Of a stretch of 64,000 nt of DNA, positions 1-8,148 are shown piece by piece (positions within the stretch are counted from its first letter, which is position 1; every line of letters starts with the position of its first letter). Made by a program: the position numbers and the translations under genes. Origin of the DNA: Corynebacterium tuberculostearicum SK141 (lineage in GTDB: Bacteria > Actinomycetota > Actinomycetes > Mycobacteriales > Mycobacteriaceae); contig NZ_ACVP01000023.1 in the NCBI RefSeq assembly GCF_000175635.1, positions 1 through 64,000 of the forward strand, given 5' to 3'. A model generated the notes under the pieces. It saw only the letters and a list, made by a program, of their open reading frames with translations. It did no database searches and was not told where the DNA came from.

Positions 1-33
1 ATGGAACCAGACACCCCCTCGGGCACAACCGGA

Positions 34-68
34 CCGGCGGTTACCACTAAGGTAGCCGCCGGATTTTT
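34..68 (+). terminator. Rho-independent terminator of a gene left of the window
   Basis: A 12-bp stem (34-45 with 51-62, one G-T pair) with a 5-nt loop is followed by a run of five T at 64-68. It points rightwards, so it probably ends a plus-strand gene lying before the window and isolates the gene that starts at 105. Confidence 0.8.
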
Positions 69-104
69 CTATTCAGTACTCCCACAAGGACTACGATCTC
101 CCCC

Positions 105-821
105 ATGACCACACTTTTGAGTTGGGCGCGCAGCTTCGGCCATTTCCTCAAATCGCTCGCCTGGTCCGCTTGGCGGTCAATTCTCCAGTGGTCGATGCGT
201 CGTTGGGTAGCCGTCCTCGCCGCCATCGTCACCGGCGTCACCCTCCTTTACTTCTTCGATCTGCCGGACGTGTCCCAGCTGCGCGACGCTTCCACCCGCT
301 ATGGCGCGTGGTTTCCTCTCCTTTTCACCCTAGGTTATGTCATATTTACGCAGCTTCCCTTTCCCCGGACGTTGTGGACGGTAGCCGCAGGAATACTTTT
401 TGGCCCATGGAAGGGCCTCGCCCTCTCCTTGTGCGCCTTGACGGTGTCTGCGGCCCTGTCGCTCCTCATCGTCCGCACGCTCCTTGGAGACTGGATCCGT
501 CCGCACCTGACCCACCCCGCAGTGTTTAAAATCAATGCCCACTTGGAGCGACGCGGCTGGCTGGCCATCGCTTCGCTGCGAATGGTAGCCGGCGTCCCCT
601 TCAGTCTCCTGAATTATGTTGCCGCCCTAACTCCGGTGAAGCTTAGCCATTTCACCGTGGCCACCCTCCTCGGTTCCATCCCGACTACTGCCCTCGGCGT
701 CTTCTTCGGCGATGCCCTCACCGGCCACACGTCGCCCGGCATCATTGTCGCCATGGTAGCTTTTGCCGCGATTGGTATGGGCGGGCTGTATATGGATTCG
801 CGTCTCCCCACTCGCCCATAA
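105..821 (+). CDS. TVP38/TMEM64 (DedA/VTT-type) membrane protein
   Basis: This 238-residue integral membrane protein has a first hydrophobic segment at about residues 37-52 and several more through the C-terminus. The central part contains the family pattern of small residues and prolines (FTQLPFPRTLWTVAAGILFG, about residues 81-100) followed by a Gly-rich amphipathic stretch, typical of VTT-domain proteins. Family members sit in the cytoplasmic membrane and have been linked to lipid scrambling or transport. The substrate here is unknown. The ATG at 105 follows an AAGGA about 14 nt upstream. It is probably monocistronic, or co-transcribed with the HTH gene 54 bp downstream. Confidence 0.8.
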   Translation: MTTLLSWARSFGHFLKSLAWSAWRSILQWSMRRWVAVLAAIVTGVTLLYFFDLPDVSQLRDASTRYGAWFPLLFTLGYVIFTQLPFPRTLWTVAAGILFGPWKGLALSLCALTVSAALSLLIVRTLLGDWIRPHLTHPAVFKINAHLERRGWLAIASLRMVAGVPFSLLNYVAALTPVKLSHFTVATLLGSIPTTALGVFFGDALTGHTSPGIIVAMVAFAAIGMGGLYMDSRLPTRP

Positions 822-875
822 GTCAAGTACGAGCGGTAGACTATTTCGCAATTGGTTCCTTAAGGAGGATTTTCT

Positions 876-1454
876 GTGCTTGCTGTCCACGCCCGCTACC
901 GGGGCCGCTCCGTGCGTCGCGCAGATTTGGTCCAACGTTCTGCAACGGCTCTATCCACCCTCAATGGTGTGGGCGAGTTCCACGTGCTCGGCGTGGAAGA
1001 TATTTGCGCCGTAGTTGATTCAGCAACTGCCGTGTGCGACGTGGTCATGGCCTTGCTTGCCGACGGCGACTGGGCTATCGGCATCGGCATTAGCCCCGGC
1101 AACCAGGAAGATGAGGAAGGCGCGCGCCAGGTAGCAACCGCTGCATTGCGGAAGTCCGCCCGCATGGGGCAGGTCTACGCCAAACTCAATAAGCGCGGGC
1201 GCGCCTCGGAGGCAAGTGATATTGCAGCCACCTTTGCCCTGCTTGGGTACGTTCTGCACAAGCGCACCATCGAAGGGCGCGAAGCAACCTCGCTCGTCCG
1301 CGCAGGACTCAACCAGAATGAGGCCGCCGAAGAGCTAGGAATTTCCAAGCAAGCCATGTCGCAACGCCTCCAAGCGGCCGGCTGGAGCGCGGAGATGGCG
1401 GGGTGGCAGTTGGCCGTCAACCTCATTGAACGCGCCAACCTTGCCCACCCCTAG
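876..1454 (+). CDS. Conserved HTH-containing protein of unknown function
   Basis: The protein has 192 residues. The GTG start at 876 is preceded by a strong ribosome-binding site (AAGGAGG at 862-868). I do not recognise the N-terminal two thirds. Residues about 145-172 (SLVRAGLNQNEAAEELGISK, then QAMSQRLQAAGW) look like a sigma-like or MarR-like helix-turn-helix, with the NQNEAAEELGISKQAMSQRL segment as the likely turn and recognition helix. It may be a small DNA-binding regulator, but this is inference. Its stop codon overlaps the stop of the convergent DUF3097 gene by four bases (CTAG). Confidence 0.75.
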   Translation: MLAVHARYRGRSVRRADLVQRSATALSTLNGVGEFHVLGVEDICAVVDSATAVCDVVMALLADGDWAIGIGISPGNQEDEEGARQVATAALRKSARMGQVYAKLNKRGRASEASDIAATFALLGYVLHKRTIEGREATSLVRAGLNQNEAAEELGISKQAMSQRLQAAGWSAEMAGWQLAVNLIERANLAHP

Positions 1455-2290
1455 AGCAAGTCGGACTTGCTCAACTCAGATGTAGTAACGAAGTCCACGA
1501 GGCGCTCCACGGCGCCGATCAGGCTGGAGTCCAGGTCACGGAAGGAATGCACGGAGTTATAGACATGACGCCACCCATCCTTCGGGTCGCTCCACCCTAC
1601 GCGGCGGCAAATACCGGTTTTCCAATCCTCGCCGTAGGGCACATCTGGCCATTCGCGCAGGCCTACGCGCTGCGGCTTTACCGCCGCCCAGATATCGATG
1701 AAGGGATGTCCAGTGACCAGGACATGCTCTCCCACGGTTTCCGTTAATCGGGTTTCCTTGGAGCCTTGAACCAAGTGATCGGCCAATACGCCGACCCTGC
1801 GGCCCGGCCCTGGCTGAAATTCTGCGAGGCGCGCCTCCAAGTTGTCCAAACCCTCGAGGTATTCGACGACCACGCCTTCCACACGCAGGTCGTGACCCCA
1901 CACTTTCTCCACAATGGCGGCATCATGCACGCCCTCCACCCAAATGCGCGATGGCGCGGCAACCTTTGCCTCCACGTTTTCTACGCGGCGGGAGCCGGAG
2001 TTGGATTTGCGGGGAGCCTGCTTTTCGACGTACCGGGTAAGCGTTACCGGCTTTCCTTCCACTAGGAACCCGCCTTTAACCAGGTTAAAGACCCGTTCTA
2101 CGCCATGGCGATCCTCAAGGCGTACCACCTCACCGAAAACGGTTTTATCCACGCCCATAACAGCCCCCACAAAGTCATCGCCGCGCACTTCCACTACCAT
2201 TCCGGGCTCGGCTGGTACTTCCGGGTACTGGCGCGGCTTCGACCGCGAGTGGCCAGCAAAAATATCTCCGCCATAAGGATCAAAACTCAT
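1451..2290 (-). CDS. DUF3097 family protein
   Basis: This 279-residue protein starts MSFDPYGGDIF and matches the actinobacterial DUF3097 family. Its recognisable core is a TOPRIM-like region: WVEGVHDAAIVEKVWG (about residues 116-131), then VVVEYLEGLDNLEARL and GVLADHLVQGSKE. The conserved Glu and the Asp-His suggest metal or nucleic-acid binding, as in TOPRIM nucleases and primases, but no activity has been assigned that I know of. The ATG at 2290 lies 8 nt from a -10-like TAGACT on the minus strand (2304-2299), so the mRNA may be leaderless. It diverges from the gene at 2324. Confidence 0.85.
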   Translation of the reverse strand: MSFDPYGGDIFAGHSRSKPRQYPEVPAEPGMVVEVRGDDFVGAVMGVDKTVFGEVVRLEDRHGVERVFNLVKGGFLVEGKPVTLTRYVEKQAPRKSNSGSRRVENVEAKVAAPSRIWVEGVHDAAIVEKVWGHDLRVEGVVVEYLEGLDNLEARLAEFQPGPGRRVGVLADHLVQGSKETRLTETVGEHVLVTGHPFIDIWAAVKPQRVGLREWPDVPYGEDWKTGICRRVGWSDPKDGWRHVYNSVHSFRDLDSSLIGAVERLVDFVTTSELSKSDLL

Positions 2291-2298
2291 GGCCCGTT

Positions 2299-2315
2299 AG
2301 TCTATCTACTAGACT
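2299..2315. promoter_or_regulatory. Symmetric divergent promoter (two mirrored -10 elements)
   Basis: The sequence AGTCTA-TCTAC-TAGACT is an inverted repeat. Its right arm (TAGACT, 2310-2315) is 8 nt before the ATG at 2324. Its left arm read on the minus strand is also TAGACT and lies 8 nt before the ATG at 2290. Both spacings fit leaderless transcripts. I see no good -35 hexamer on either side. Confidence 0.6.
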
Positions 2316-2323
2316 GGCTCGCC

Positions 2324-3097
2324 ATGGATATGCGCGCCGAAGTATGGTCACCTTTACAAAACACCGCCGTCTGGCTTGGCTCGTGGCTGTGGGGACATGA
2401 AACCACCGATGACTTGCTGGACGCGCTTACTGAACTAGGCGGACGTCCAGAATGCTTGGACGAATCCCCCTTCGTCGATGTGTTAGCCATGCTGCGCGCG
2501 GAGACCTCCGAGCTTACCGCTCATCGCGGTGTACGTGCAGAACCTATCGTGCGCCTCGCACTGTCCGGGCCAGGCGAGCCACCCGCATTGCCGGCAGGAT
2601 CGGAGTCCTATCGCGCGGCCGCACAAAGTTCTGCCGGGGCAATCATAGTTCGCACCAATGATCCCTTGCGTAACTTAGTCCTCGTCCCCCACATTCGCCA
2701 CAGCCATACAGCGTGGCAAGTGGTCGTCGAAAAGCAGCAGCTCCCCGCGCCCGCCTGGCTAAGCCCCGGTGAAGCTGATGCCCTCCTCTCTCAGGCAACC
2801 AATGAGTCCGCCGATCTCATCGCCGCAACCGGGTATAGCACCGAGGCCTTGCCCAACCCACGCCTCACCGTGGGAACCCTGAGCGACTTCTATGACACAC
2901 CCGGACTTCCCCGTTCAACGCCAGCTCGAGCAGCCAAGCTCTTTGCCCGTGCCGACCGAGTGGCCGCGATCATCGAAACCGTCACTGACCGCATCAATGA
3001 CCACAGCCTTGATCCACAATTGCTTCGCTTGTGGCGCCACATCCGCCAGGCCCGCATGACGGGCGTGTCTTATGCGCTTGGAGAGTTTGCCCGTTAA
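2324..3097 (+). CDS. Conserved hypothetical protein
   Basis: The frame stays open from 2105, but that part overlaps the DUF3097 gene. I choose the ATG at 2324 (257 residues) because it sits 8 nt after a -10-like TAGACT. An in-frame ATG at 2330 is an alternative. The product is soluble, without signal peptide or membrane segment, and rich in Ala, Leu and Arg. I do not recognise a domain. It resembles conserved unknown proteins kept beside hemH in corynebacteria. Its stop overlaps that of ferrochelatase (TTAA, 3094-3097), so the two genes converge with no spacer. Confidence 0.7.
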   Translation: MDMRAEVWSPLQNTAVWLGSWLWGHETTDDLLDALTELGGRPECLDESPFVDVLAMLRAETSELTAHRGVRAEPIVRLALSGPGEPPALPAGSESYRAAAQSSAGAIIVRTNDPLRNLVLVPHIRHSHTAWQVVVEKQQLPAPAWLSPGEADALLSQATNESADLIAATGYSTEALPNPRLTVGTLSDFYDTPGLPRSTPARAAKLFARADRVAAIIETVTDRINDHSLDPQLLRLWRHIRQARMTGVSYALGEFAR

Positions 3098-4167
3098 CGC
3101 GACCAGATATCGCAGCACCCCGCCGCGCACGGCTCACCATTGACTGTGCACCCTTGCACCGTGACGCTCCCGCTGGTCTCCCACTCGCGGCCCTGCTCTA
3201 GCTCATCGATGAGATCAACGACCATCTCCGCAAACCGTGGAGTCGGACCCGCTGTACGAGTGCGCAGGACCTTGACGCCCATCTCTTCGGCTGCCTTCTG
3301 CAGCTCGGAATCGAGATCCCAGATGACCTCCATATGGTCTGAGATGAAGCCAATCGGACACACCACTACCGTGTCGATACCTTCGTTGTGGTGGATATCA
3401 GTGGTGTGATCAATAATGTCAGGCTCGAGCCACGGAGTGCGTGGATTGCCCGAACGTGACTGCCATACAAGGTCATAATCAGAAATACCGGCCCGTGCGG
3501 CCACCAACCGCGACGCCTCTGCCACCTGGCGGGAGTAAAGGTTTTTATCCCCTTCTGCGCCGCCCACGTTATCGTGCGCGACGGGAACCGAATGGGCGGT
3601 AAACAGCAAGCGAGTGGATTCCTTCTTTTCTTCCGGAACCTGTCCCCAGACCTCCGTGACAGCGGCTGCCATTTCGGCCACGAACTTCGGATGGTCGAAG
3701 AATTGGCGAATCTTAGTAAATTCAATGTCCGGCAGACCCTGCTCCGCCAGATGCTCGCGCATCCGCTGAATATCCTCATCATATTGCCGGCATGCGGAGT
3801 ACCCACCCCATGCAGAGGTAGCGAAGACAGCTACCTTGCGCACCCCGTCCTGAGACATCTTCTCCGCAGTCTCACTGGCAAAGGGGTGCCAATTTCGATT
3901 GCCAAAGTAGACAGGTAGATTATGTCCGCGTTTTTTCAGCTCCACTTCGAGGTGATCGATGATTTCGCGGTTAAGCGCATTGAGCGGACTTACCCCTCCG
4001 AAGTGGTAATAATGCTCGCCCACCACTTCTAGCCGCTCGCGAGGGATACCTCGACCTCGGGTAACGTTCTCCAAAAAAGGAACGACCTCCTCGTTTCCTT
4101 CCGGGCCACCGAAAGAAAGAACGAGGAGGGCGTCGAAGTTTTGGGCATTCTGTTGTGCGTCAGTCAT
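3094..4167 (-). CDS. hemH: Ferrochelatase (coproporphyrin ferrochelatase type) with a [2Fe-2S] site
   Basis: The 357-residue enzyme inserts Fe2+ into a porphyrin. In Actinobacteria the substrate is coproporphyrin III, so CpfC is the more exact name. Visible family segments are [22 protein letters not shown] near the N-terminus, [15 protein letters not shown] with the catalytic His in the middle, and [19 protein letters not shown] with the conserved Glu. Cysteines at [11 protein letters not shown] and in the C-terminal [13 protein letters not shown] fit the four [2Fe-2S] ligands known in actinobacterial enzymes. The ATG at 4167 is 7 nt after TATGGT on the minus strand, suggesting a leaderless mRNA. 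The next gene downstream is the NlpC/P60 hydrolase. Confidence 0.97.
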   Translation of the reverse strand: MTDAQQNAQNFDALLVLSFGGPEGNEEVVPFLENVTRGRGIPRERLEVVGEHYYHFGGVSPLNALNREIIDHLEVELKKRGHNLPVYFGNRNWHPFASETAEKMSQDGVRKVAVFATSAWGGYSACRQYDEDIQRMREHLAEQGLPDIEFTKIRQFFDHPKFVAEMAAAVTEVWGQVPEEKKESTRLLFTAHSVPVAHDNVGGAEGDKNLYSRQVAEASRLVAARAGISDYDLVWQSRSGNPRTPWLEPDIIDHTTDIHHNEGIDTVVVCPIGFISDHMEVIWDLDSELQKAAEEMGVKVLRTRTAGPTPRFAEMVVDLIDELEQGREWETSGSVTVQGCTVNGEPCAAGCCDIWSR

Positions 4168-4198
4168 GCCCTAAACCATACCAACCAAAAGTTGGAGA

Positions 4199-5653
4199 TT
4201 AGAGAAGGCGCACAACATCGGGAGTAGCGCCACCCCAGCGAACTGGAACTACTGAAACAGTCTGACCAGACTGTGGCGCTTCAATCATTTGGCCGTCGCC
4301 TAGGTAGATAGCTACGTGCTGGCTTCCACCAGCTCCGTAGAAGATAAGGTCACCGCGCTGTGCATTCGCACGAGGAACCTTCTTACCCTGCTGGTACTGC
4401 GCACCAGTGTAATGAGGAAGGTCCAGGCCGGCTGCCGCGTAGGCGTACTTGACTAGCCCCGAGCAATCGAAGCCAGACTGACCGAAGTCACCGAAGGAGT
4501 CAGCCACGCCACCATCGCGAAGCCCACCAGTAGGACCATTATTATCGCCGCCACCCCACACATAAGGGACACCAACCTGGGACTCGGCGCGAGAAATCAC
4601 GGCCTCGATCTGAGCGTCTCGGCCCGCATCTGCACCAGTGGTGGTTTCCTCGGACTCAGTTACCTCATCCACCTCGGGAGCGTCAACACTGGCGGCAGGT
4701 GCAGTGTTCGGACTGCCCAAACCAAGCAAGTCAGATGAACCTTGCATGAGGGTGCGCACATCGTCCTCATCAACGGCTGCGGCGATATCATTCGCAAGTC
4801 CGAGCGCATCGTTCACGGAGGATCCAGTGCCAAAATCGACGTTCTGGAACGTCGGCGTTGTACCCTTGTTGAGGGCGTTTCCGAAGTCCGCTTCTGGAGT
4901 AGTCTTCTCCTGCTCAGCAACGGATGGAGCCTCCGGATTATCGGCAACGTCCGCACTGCCAGGAGCCTCAAGCGAGCCCCGATCTACTACCTCATCTGTA
5001 AAGCCCTGAGACTTGTCCTCGGAAGTCAAGTCTTCAGAGTTGACCGTAAAGGCGTTAGTCGAAGCTGCAGAATCAAGATTATCAACTTGATTTGGCGAGG
5101 TTGGAAGAGAATCCTGCTGCGAGAGCTGTATCCCGCTTGCTGCCCCCTCTTGGGGCGCAGCCTGCTGCTGGCGGGCAAAAGTGGCCTCCGCAAACCTTTG
5201 GGTAGCGTTTAGTCGAGCTTCATTCTGGGCCAGCTCTCGACGCTCCTGCGCGACCCGACTCTCGGCTTCTCGCTTTTCCTCCCCCGCCTGGCGCAGCTCA
5301 TCTTCCAAGCTGGCAACATACTCTTCATTAGTGCCCGGCTCGCCATTCACTTGTTCCAATTGGGTTCGAATCTGAGCAATACGGTCTTCCGCTCCGGAAA
5401 CATCCGCTTCCGCGCGACCTAGCTCTGCCCGGGACTCCTCTACAGCGGCCTGCAGTGAATCTGCATTGGCAACCGCACGGTCAATTGCTACGTGGTCTGA
5501 GTTTTGATCCTGGACCGTACCCGGGTTTGGCGTCGATACTTCATCGGCGCCCGCTGGGGCTACGGTGGAAAGCGTTGAAATAGCTGCGGTACCTGCTACT
5601 GCAGCAATGAAAGCGCGAACATGTCGAATGCGCGGAAGGCGAATGGTGGCCAC
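4199..5653 (-). CDS. ripA: Secreted NlpC/P60 peptidoglycan endopeptidase (RipA type)
   Basis: The protein has 484 residues from the GTG at 5653, which follows AGGAG with a 7-nt gap. The frame continues upstream to 5755, but without a ribosome-binding site. Residues 1-38 form a signal peptide (twin-Arg-like RIRHVR, hydrophobic core, APAGADE). Residues about 55-160 are a long Glu/Ala/Arg coiled coil. A Ser/Asp/Glu-rich linker follows. The NlpC/P60 domain spans about 346-484, with the catalytic Cys in FDCSGL (about 397) and His in GSQHVAIY (about 446). Enzymes of this type cleave D-Glu-mDAP bonds during daughter-cell separation. In mycobacteria ripA lies beside an Rv1476-type gene and acn, as here. 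The coiled coil probably keeps the enzyme autoinhibited or docks it to a partner. Confidence 0.93.
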   Translation of the reverse strand: MATIRLPRIRHVRAFIAAVAGTAAISTLSTVAPAGADEVSTPNPGTVQDQNSDHVAIDRAVANADSLQAAVEESRAELGRAEADVSGAEDRIAQIRTQLEQVNGEPGTNEEYVASLEDELRQAGEEKREAESRVAQERRELAQNEARLNATQRFAEATFARQQQAAPQEGAASGIQLSQQDSLPTSPNQVDNLDSAASTNAFTVNSEDLTSEDKSQGFTDEVVDRGSLEAPGSADVADNPEAPSVAEQEKTTPEADFGNALNKGTTPTFQNVDFGTGSSVNDALGLANDIAAAVDEDDVRTLMQGSSDLLGLGSPNTAPAASVDAPEVDEVTESEETTTGADAGRDAQIEAVISRAESQVGVPYVWGGGDNNGPTGGLRDGGVADSFGDFGQSGFDCSGLVKYAYAAAGLDLPHYTGAQYQQGKKVPRANAQRGDLIFYGAGGSQHVAIYLGDGQMIEAPQSGQTVSVVPVRWGGATPDVVRLL

Positions 5654-6002
5654 TGAAATACTCCTAGTTTGGGCCCACGCTGCTCGTTTAGTGAGAGTCC
5701 ATGAAGACTCCGGACATAGGTATGCCCGGGATCCCCGCCTGTATATTTCGCACAAACACAGGCGTTATCGCATGCCTTATTGGGCGGCCTAGAGGTTCGC
5801 CTCGAGTAGTTATTTATAGATACGCGAAACTATCCCCTGGTGCCCGCAGACACTAGAGCGGTAATTGGTATTGGACTGCCTACATTGGCTGAGACTTCAC
5901 TCCGGGCGTGCACATTCTGTGGACGCTCAGCAGACTTAGGGCTTTCATGTTGGAACTAGAGAAAGTTGTGAACTTTTCGCGCCAAATATTGGCCGCCTCA
6001 AA

Positions 6003-6028
6003 TCGCTACTGTTTCCCCACAACAGCGA
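6003..6028 (-). other. Strong RNA hairpin in the ripA upstream region
   Basis: Read on the minus strand, a 10-bp stem (eight Watson-Crick and two G-U pairs) closes a GGGGAA hexaloop. On the plus strand the two wobble positions become mismatches, so folding favours the minus-strand RNA, the direction of ripA transcription. It does not match any riboswitch core I can recall, including ydaO. Confidence 0.4.
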
Positions 6029-6303
6029 CATCCGGACAACTCGTACCCTGGCAAGAGAGCCTAAAGGTCTACTTGCGCGAGTCCGCCAAGCCGGACACAG
6101 ATGGTCTACAACTATCCTCTGTTCAAACAAAGTCCCACGACTGTGAAATCCACTTCTATTCTTGCGCTGCGCGCGACATACGCTCCAGGGTGCGTTTTAC
6201 AACCCGCGATTCCGTATGCCCCGATCACGTCTTCGTTGCACTGAGCACCGTGAGAACTGCTCTACGGGTTCTGGCAGACCTCGCCGCGGCGCCAACTGGA
6301 GTC

Positions 6304-6322
6304 CAAAAGGTCTAACCTTTTG
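6304..6322. repeat. Perfect inverted repeat CAAAAGGT-CTA-ACCTTTTG
   Basis: Eight-base perfect arms around a 3-nt centre lie inside the gene-poor region upstream of ripA. There is no T-run on either side, so it is unlikely to be a terminator. It may be an operator or an RNA stem. Confidence 0.4.
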
Positions 6323-6824
6323 AGCACTACCGAGCCGTCGAGGGCAAGCAGCCACAAACCATGAACAGGCCGCACGAAGCTGACCCTTGTGGAGTGATTC
6401 GGCGTTCCCGGACCCTATCCCTATGGACCTCTCCGTACGCACCTTCTGTAACAACAGGCTTTCAGCCTTAGCCATATAAAGGTTCGCACCAAAATTTCCA
6501 CACGGTGGAGTTCTAATGAACCCGTCTCACCTCATAAACGGAAGGTGGGTTGATGTGTAATTTTTCGAACATTGTAATCGCTCAAGTTCTTTGCCTGCGT
6601 CCCAATCGTTATCGATAGGTCCCGGTTCATTGACTTCCAAGAACGGCCACTCGACGTTCTAACTTTCGCTTGAGGCGTGCTTCCCCACATACCCGTGCGA
6701 GTTCTCTCGTGACAGTCAAGGCTAAGCCCATGAACCCAGGAAGCAAGGAATGTCTCCTGAGTCGACAACCGAACCTTACGTCACGACACGCCCGTTTCGC
6801 ACAATTTTCCCGCAATTCACGTGA

Positions 6825-6907
6825 GTCAAGTTAATTCACATGACTCAACATGTGCACCTAACCTGCAATGATTTTGTTACCATCCCGTTATTGTGACTTT
6901 AATCACT
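6825..6907. promoter_or_regulatory. Candidate GlxR-like and MtrA-like sites
   Basis: The 16-mer at 6892-6907 (TGTGA-CT-TT-AA-TCACT) fits the corynebacterial GlxR consensus TGTGA-N2-TA-N2-TCACA at 10 of 12 fixed positions. The site at 6825-6840 keeps the central TA and the right half TCACA. Between them, the minus strand carries ATAAC and GTAAC as a direct repeat with an 11-nt period (6891-6876), similar to MtrA repeats. Cell-wall hydrolase genes are known targets of both regulators in C. glutamicum, but these sites are more than 1 kb from ripA. Confidence 0.35.
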
Positions 6908-7367
6908 AGACAACCGGAGCCCCATACGCCCTACTAGCCCCGAGTCTGACCATAACCAGGACAACTCAACCACTCCCCCACCGGATGTCAACCCCTAAGG
7001 GTTTACTTTGACCACTCCCCCGCCCCATCCACGATCCCCAATTAGGTATCCGGCTCACGTTAAGTCCAGGCCGAACTTCTGCCTCCCCAATCCGCAACCG
7101 ACTCTCCCGGCACCCCGTGAGTGAACGAAACTGCGTCATCCACATTCGCCCGGAGTCCTTCAGTACACGCCTTCGGGTCAGTTGCCCGAATTTTCCGCGC
7201 ATCAAAGGCCCGCAAAAGTTTCACCCTCTAACGTGATACTTTCTCGAACAAACTTAATTTTCAGGTACTATTTGTCGAATTCTGGAAGGCCATGTTCCAC
7301 GCTTCTCGCCCGACTTTCATTACTAGCCCGTCTCGCACCCTCAGGTTCCGTAGATCCTTTTCAACCA

Positions 7368-7832
7368 TTAGGGCTTGCGACGGCCGGCCGCTAGGAAAGA
7401 GCCAACCAATACAATCACGGCGATTACGGCAACTGCCCCCACCACTGCGCCGACCGGGAAGCTGATTTGGTCTAGCCCCCTGTAGTACTCAGACAGAAGG
7501 TCTACTTGTTTAACCCCAGGCGGGATCTGTGCCTGCACCGACTCAATGTCGGCACGGCTATAAGTGTCGCTGACGGAAGAAACATGGCGAGGGGTTTGTA
7601 CGATGACGGTATTCAAGCCTGTCGCATCCTGGAGCTCTTGGGCAATGTCACGGACATCAGGTGCCCGATCAGCCACCACATCAACCACGGCCACTCCGTC
7701 ACCGTCTCGCAAGCCTTGAGCTACCTCCGCGTTGAGCTGTGCATCTTGGCTGAGCGTTGGGGACGTGTAGGCCACGCCATCCTCTTCCAGCTGGCCTGCC
7801 AAATCAGCTACATCTACGCCCGCGGGAACCAT
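7368..7832 (-). CDS. Rv1476-like membrane protein (DUF6676 type)
   Basis: I choose the ATG at 7832 (154 residues). It follows AGGAAGAG with about 6 nt spacing, whereas the longer frame from 7880 has no ribosome-binding site. The N-terminal 110 residues form a soluble alpha/beta-like domain (VVDVVADRAPDVRDIAQELQ, then TGLNTVIVQTPRHV). A single membrane segment (VGAVVGAVAVIAVIVLVGSFL) and a short basic tail RRKP end the protein. Its place between acn and ripA equals that of Rv1476 in Mycobacterium tuberculosis. A role with the RipA hydrolase is plausible from position only. Confidence 0.8.
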   Translation of the reverse strand: MVPAGVDVADLAGQLEEDGVAYTSPTLSQDAQLNAEVAQGLRDGDGVAVVDVVADRAPDVRDIAQELQDATGLNTVIVQTPRHVSSVSDTYSRADIESVQAQIPPGVKQVDLLSEYYRGLDQISFPVGAVVGAVAVIAVIVLVGSFLAAGRRKP

Positions 7833-7942
7833 GTGTATCTCTTCCTTATATATAGGGCTCCTAAACTTCTTCTCCCCCAAGATACGGGCGGGCCACAGAC
7901 GTCCTTCCCCTCAACTCGCCGAATTTCTCGAAAAGGTGAAAA

Positions 7943-7958
7943 CAGAACGCTTGTACTG
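7943..7958. promoter_or_regulatory. AcnR operator upstream of acn
   Basis: CAGAAC-GCTT-GTACTG matches the imperfect palindrome bound by AcnR in C. glutamicum (CAGNAC-N4-GTACTG). It lies directly before a -10-like TACAAT at 7960-7965; a second TACAAT is at 7991-7996. Repression of acn by blocking RNA polymerase is the expected effect. The AcnR gene lies just downstream of acn. Confidence 0.85.
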
Positions 7959-8119
7959 TTACAATGGCAGCGACCGAAGGTTTTAGCCTCTACAATATCT
8001 AGGTGAACCATCGCGTTCTTTGTCGCCTTCAACACAGCGGGCCCCATGGTCGCGTCGCGTCACACCAGTGACCAATGATGCCGAGCACTGCCCCGCGGTG
8101 ACGACTGGCGGCGAGTACC

Positions 8120-8137
8120 AAACAGAACACACTGTTT
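8120..8137. promoter_or_regulatory. Second palindrome in the acn leader
   Basis: AAACAG-AACACA-CTGTTT is a 6-bp inverted repeat 11 nt before the first acn start codon. It shares the CAGAAC half with the AcnR operator but lacks the GTACTG half. It could be a weak second AcnR site, another operator, or an RNA hairpin near the ribosome-binding site. Confidence 0.35.
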
Positions 8138-8148
8138 ATTAACAAGGA

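Larger units (their letters stand above)
5654..7367. other. Gene-poor region upstream of ripA (1.7 kb)
   Basis: I find no convincing gene here. The open frames (for example 5908-6315 plus, 6197-6475 minus, 6532-6768 minus) lack ribosome-binding sites and family resemblance and have a composition unlike neighbouring proteins. The DNA looks richer in A+T than the flanking genes. It holds several short palindromes, GlxR-like and MtrA-like motifs near 6825-6907 and a minus-strand hairpin at 6003-6028. A TATAAA box on the minus strand near 5818-5813 is the nearest candidate promoter for ripA. The repeated ACCACTCCCCC occurs at about 6969 and 7010. It may be a regulatory region with a long ripA leader, or a decayed insertion. 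Confidence 0.6.

Noticed and set aside
5654..5820. ydaO (c-di-AMP) riboswitch before ripA
   Set aside because: I looked for the conserved GGGGAACC and CGACAGCTAACC-type segments on the minus strand and did not find them.
5908..6315. Open frame of 135 codons on the plus strand in the gene-poor region
   Set aside because: No ribosome-binding site, no recognisable domain, and an erratic residue composition with many Ser, Thr and Cys; likely chance.
6850..6868. DtxR-like half-site (GGTTAGG on the minus strand)
   Set aside because: Only one half of the iron box is present.
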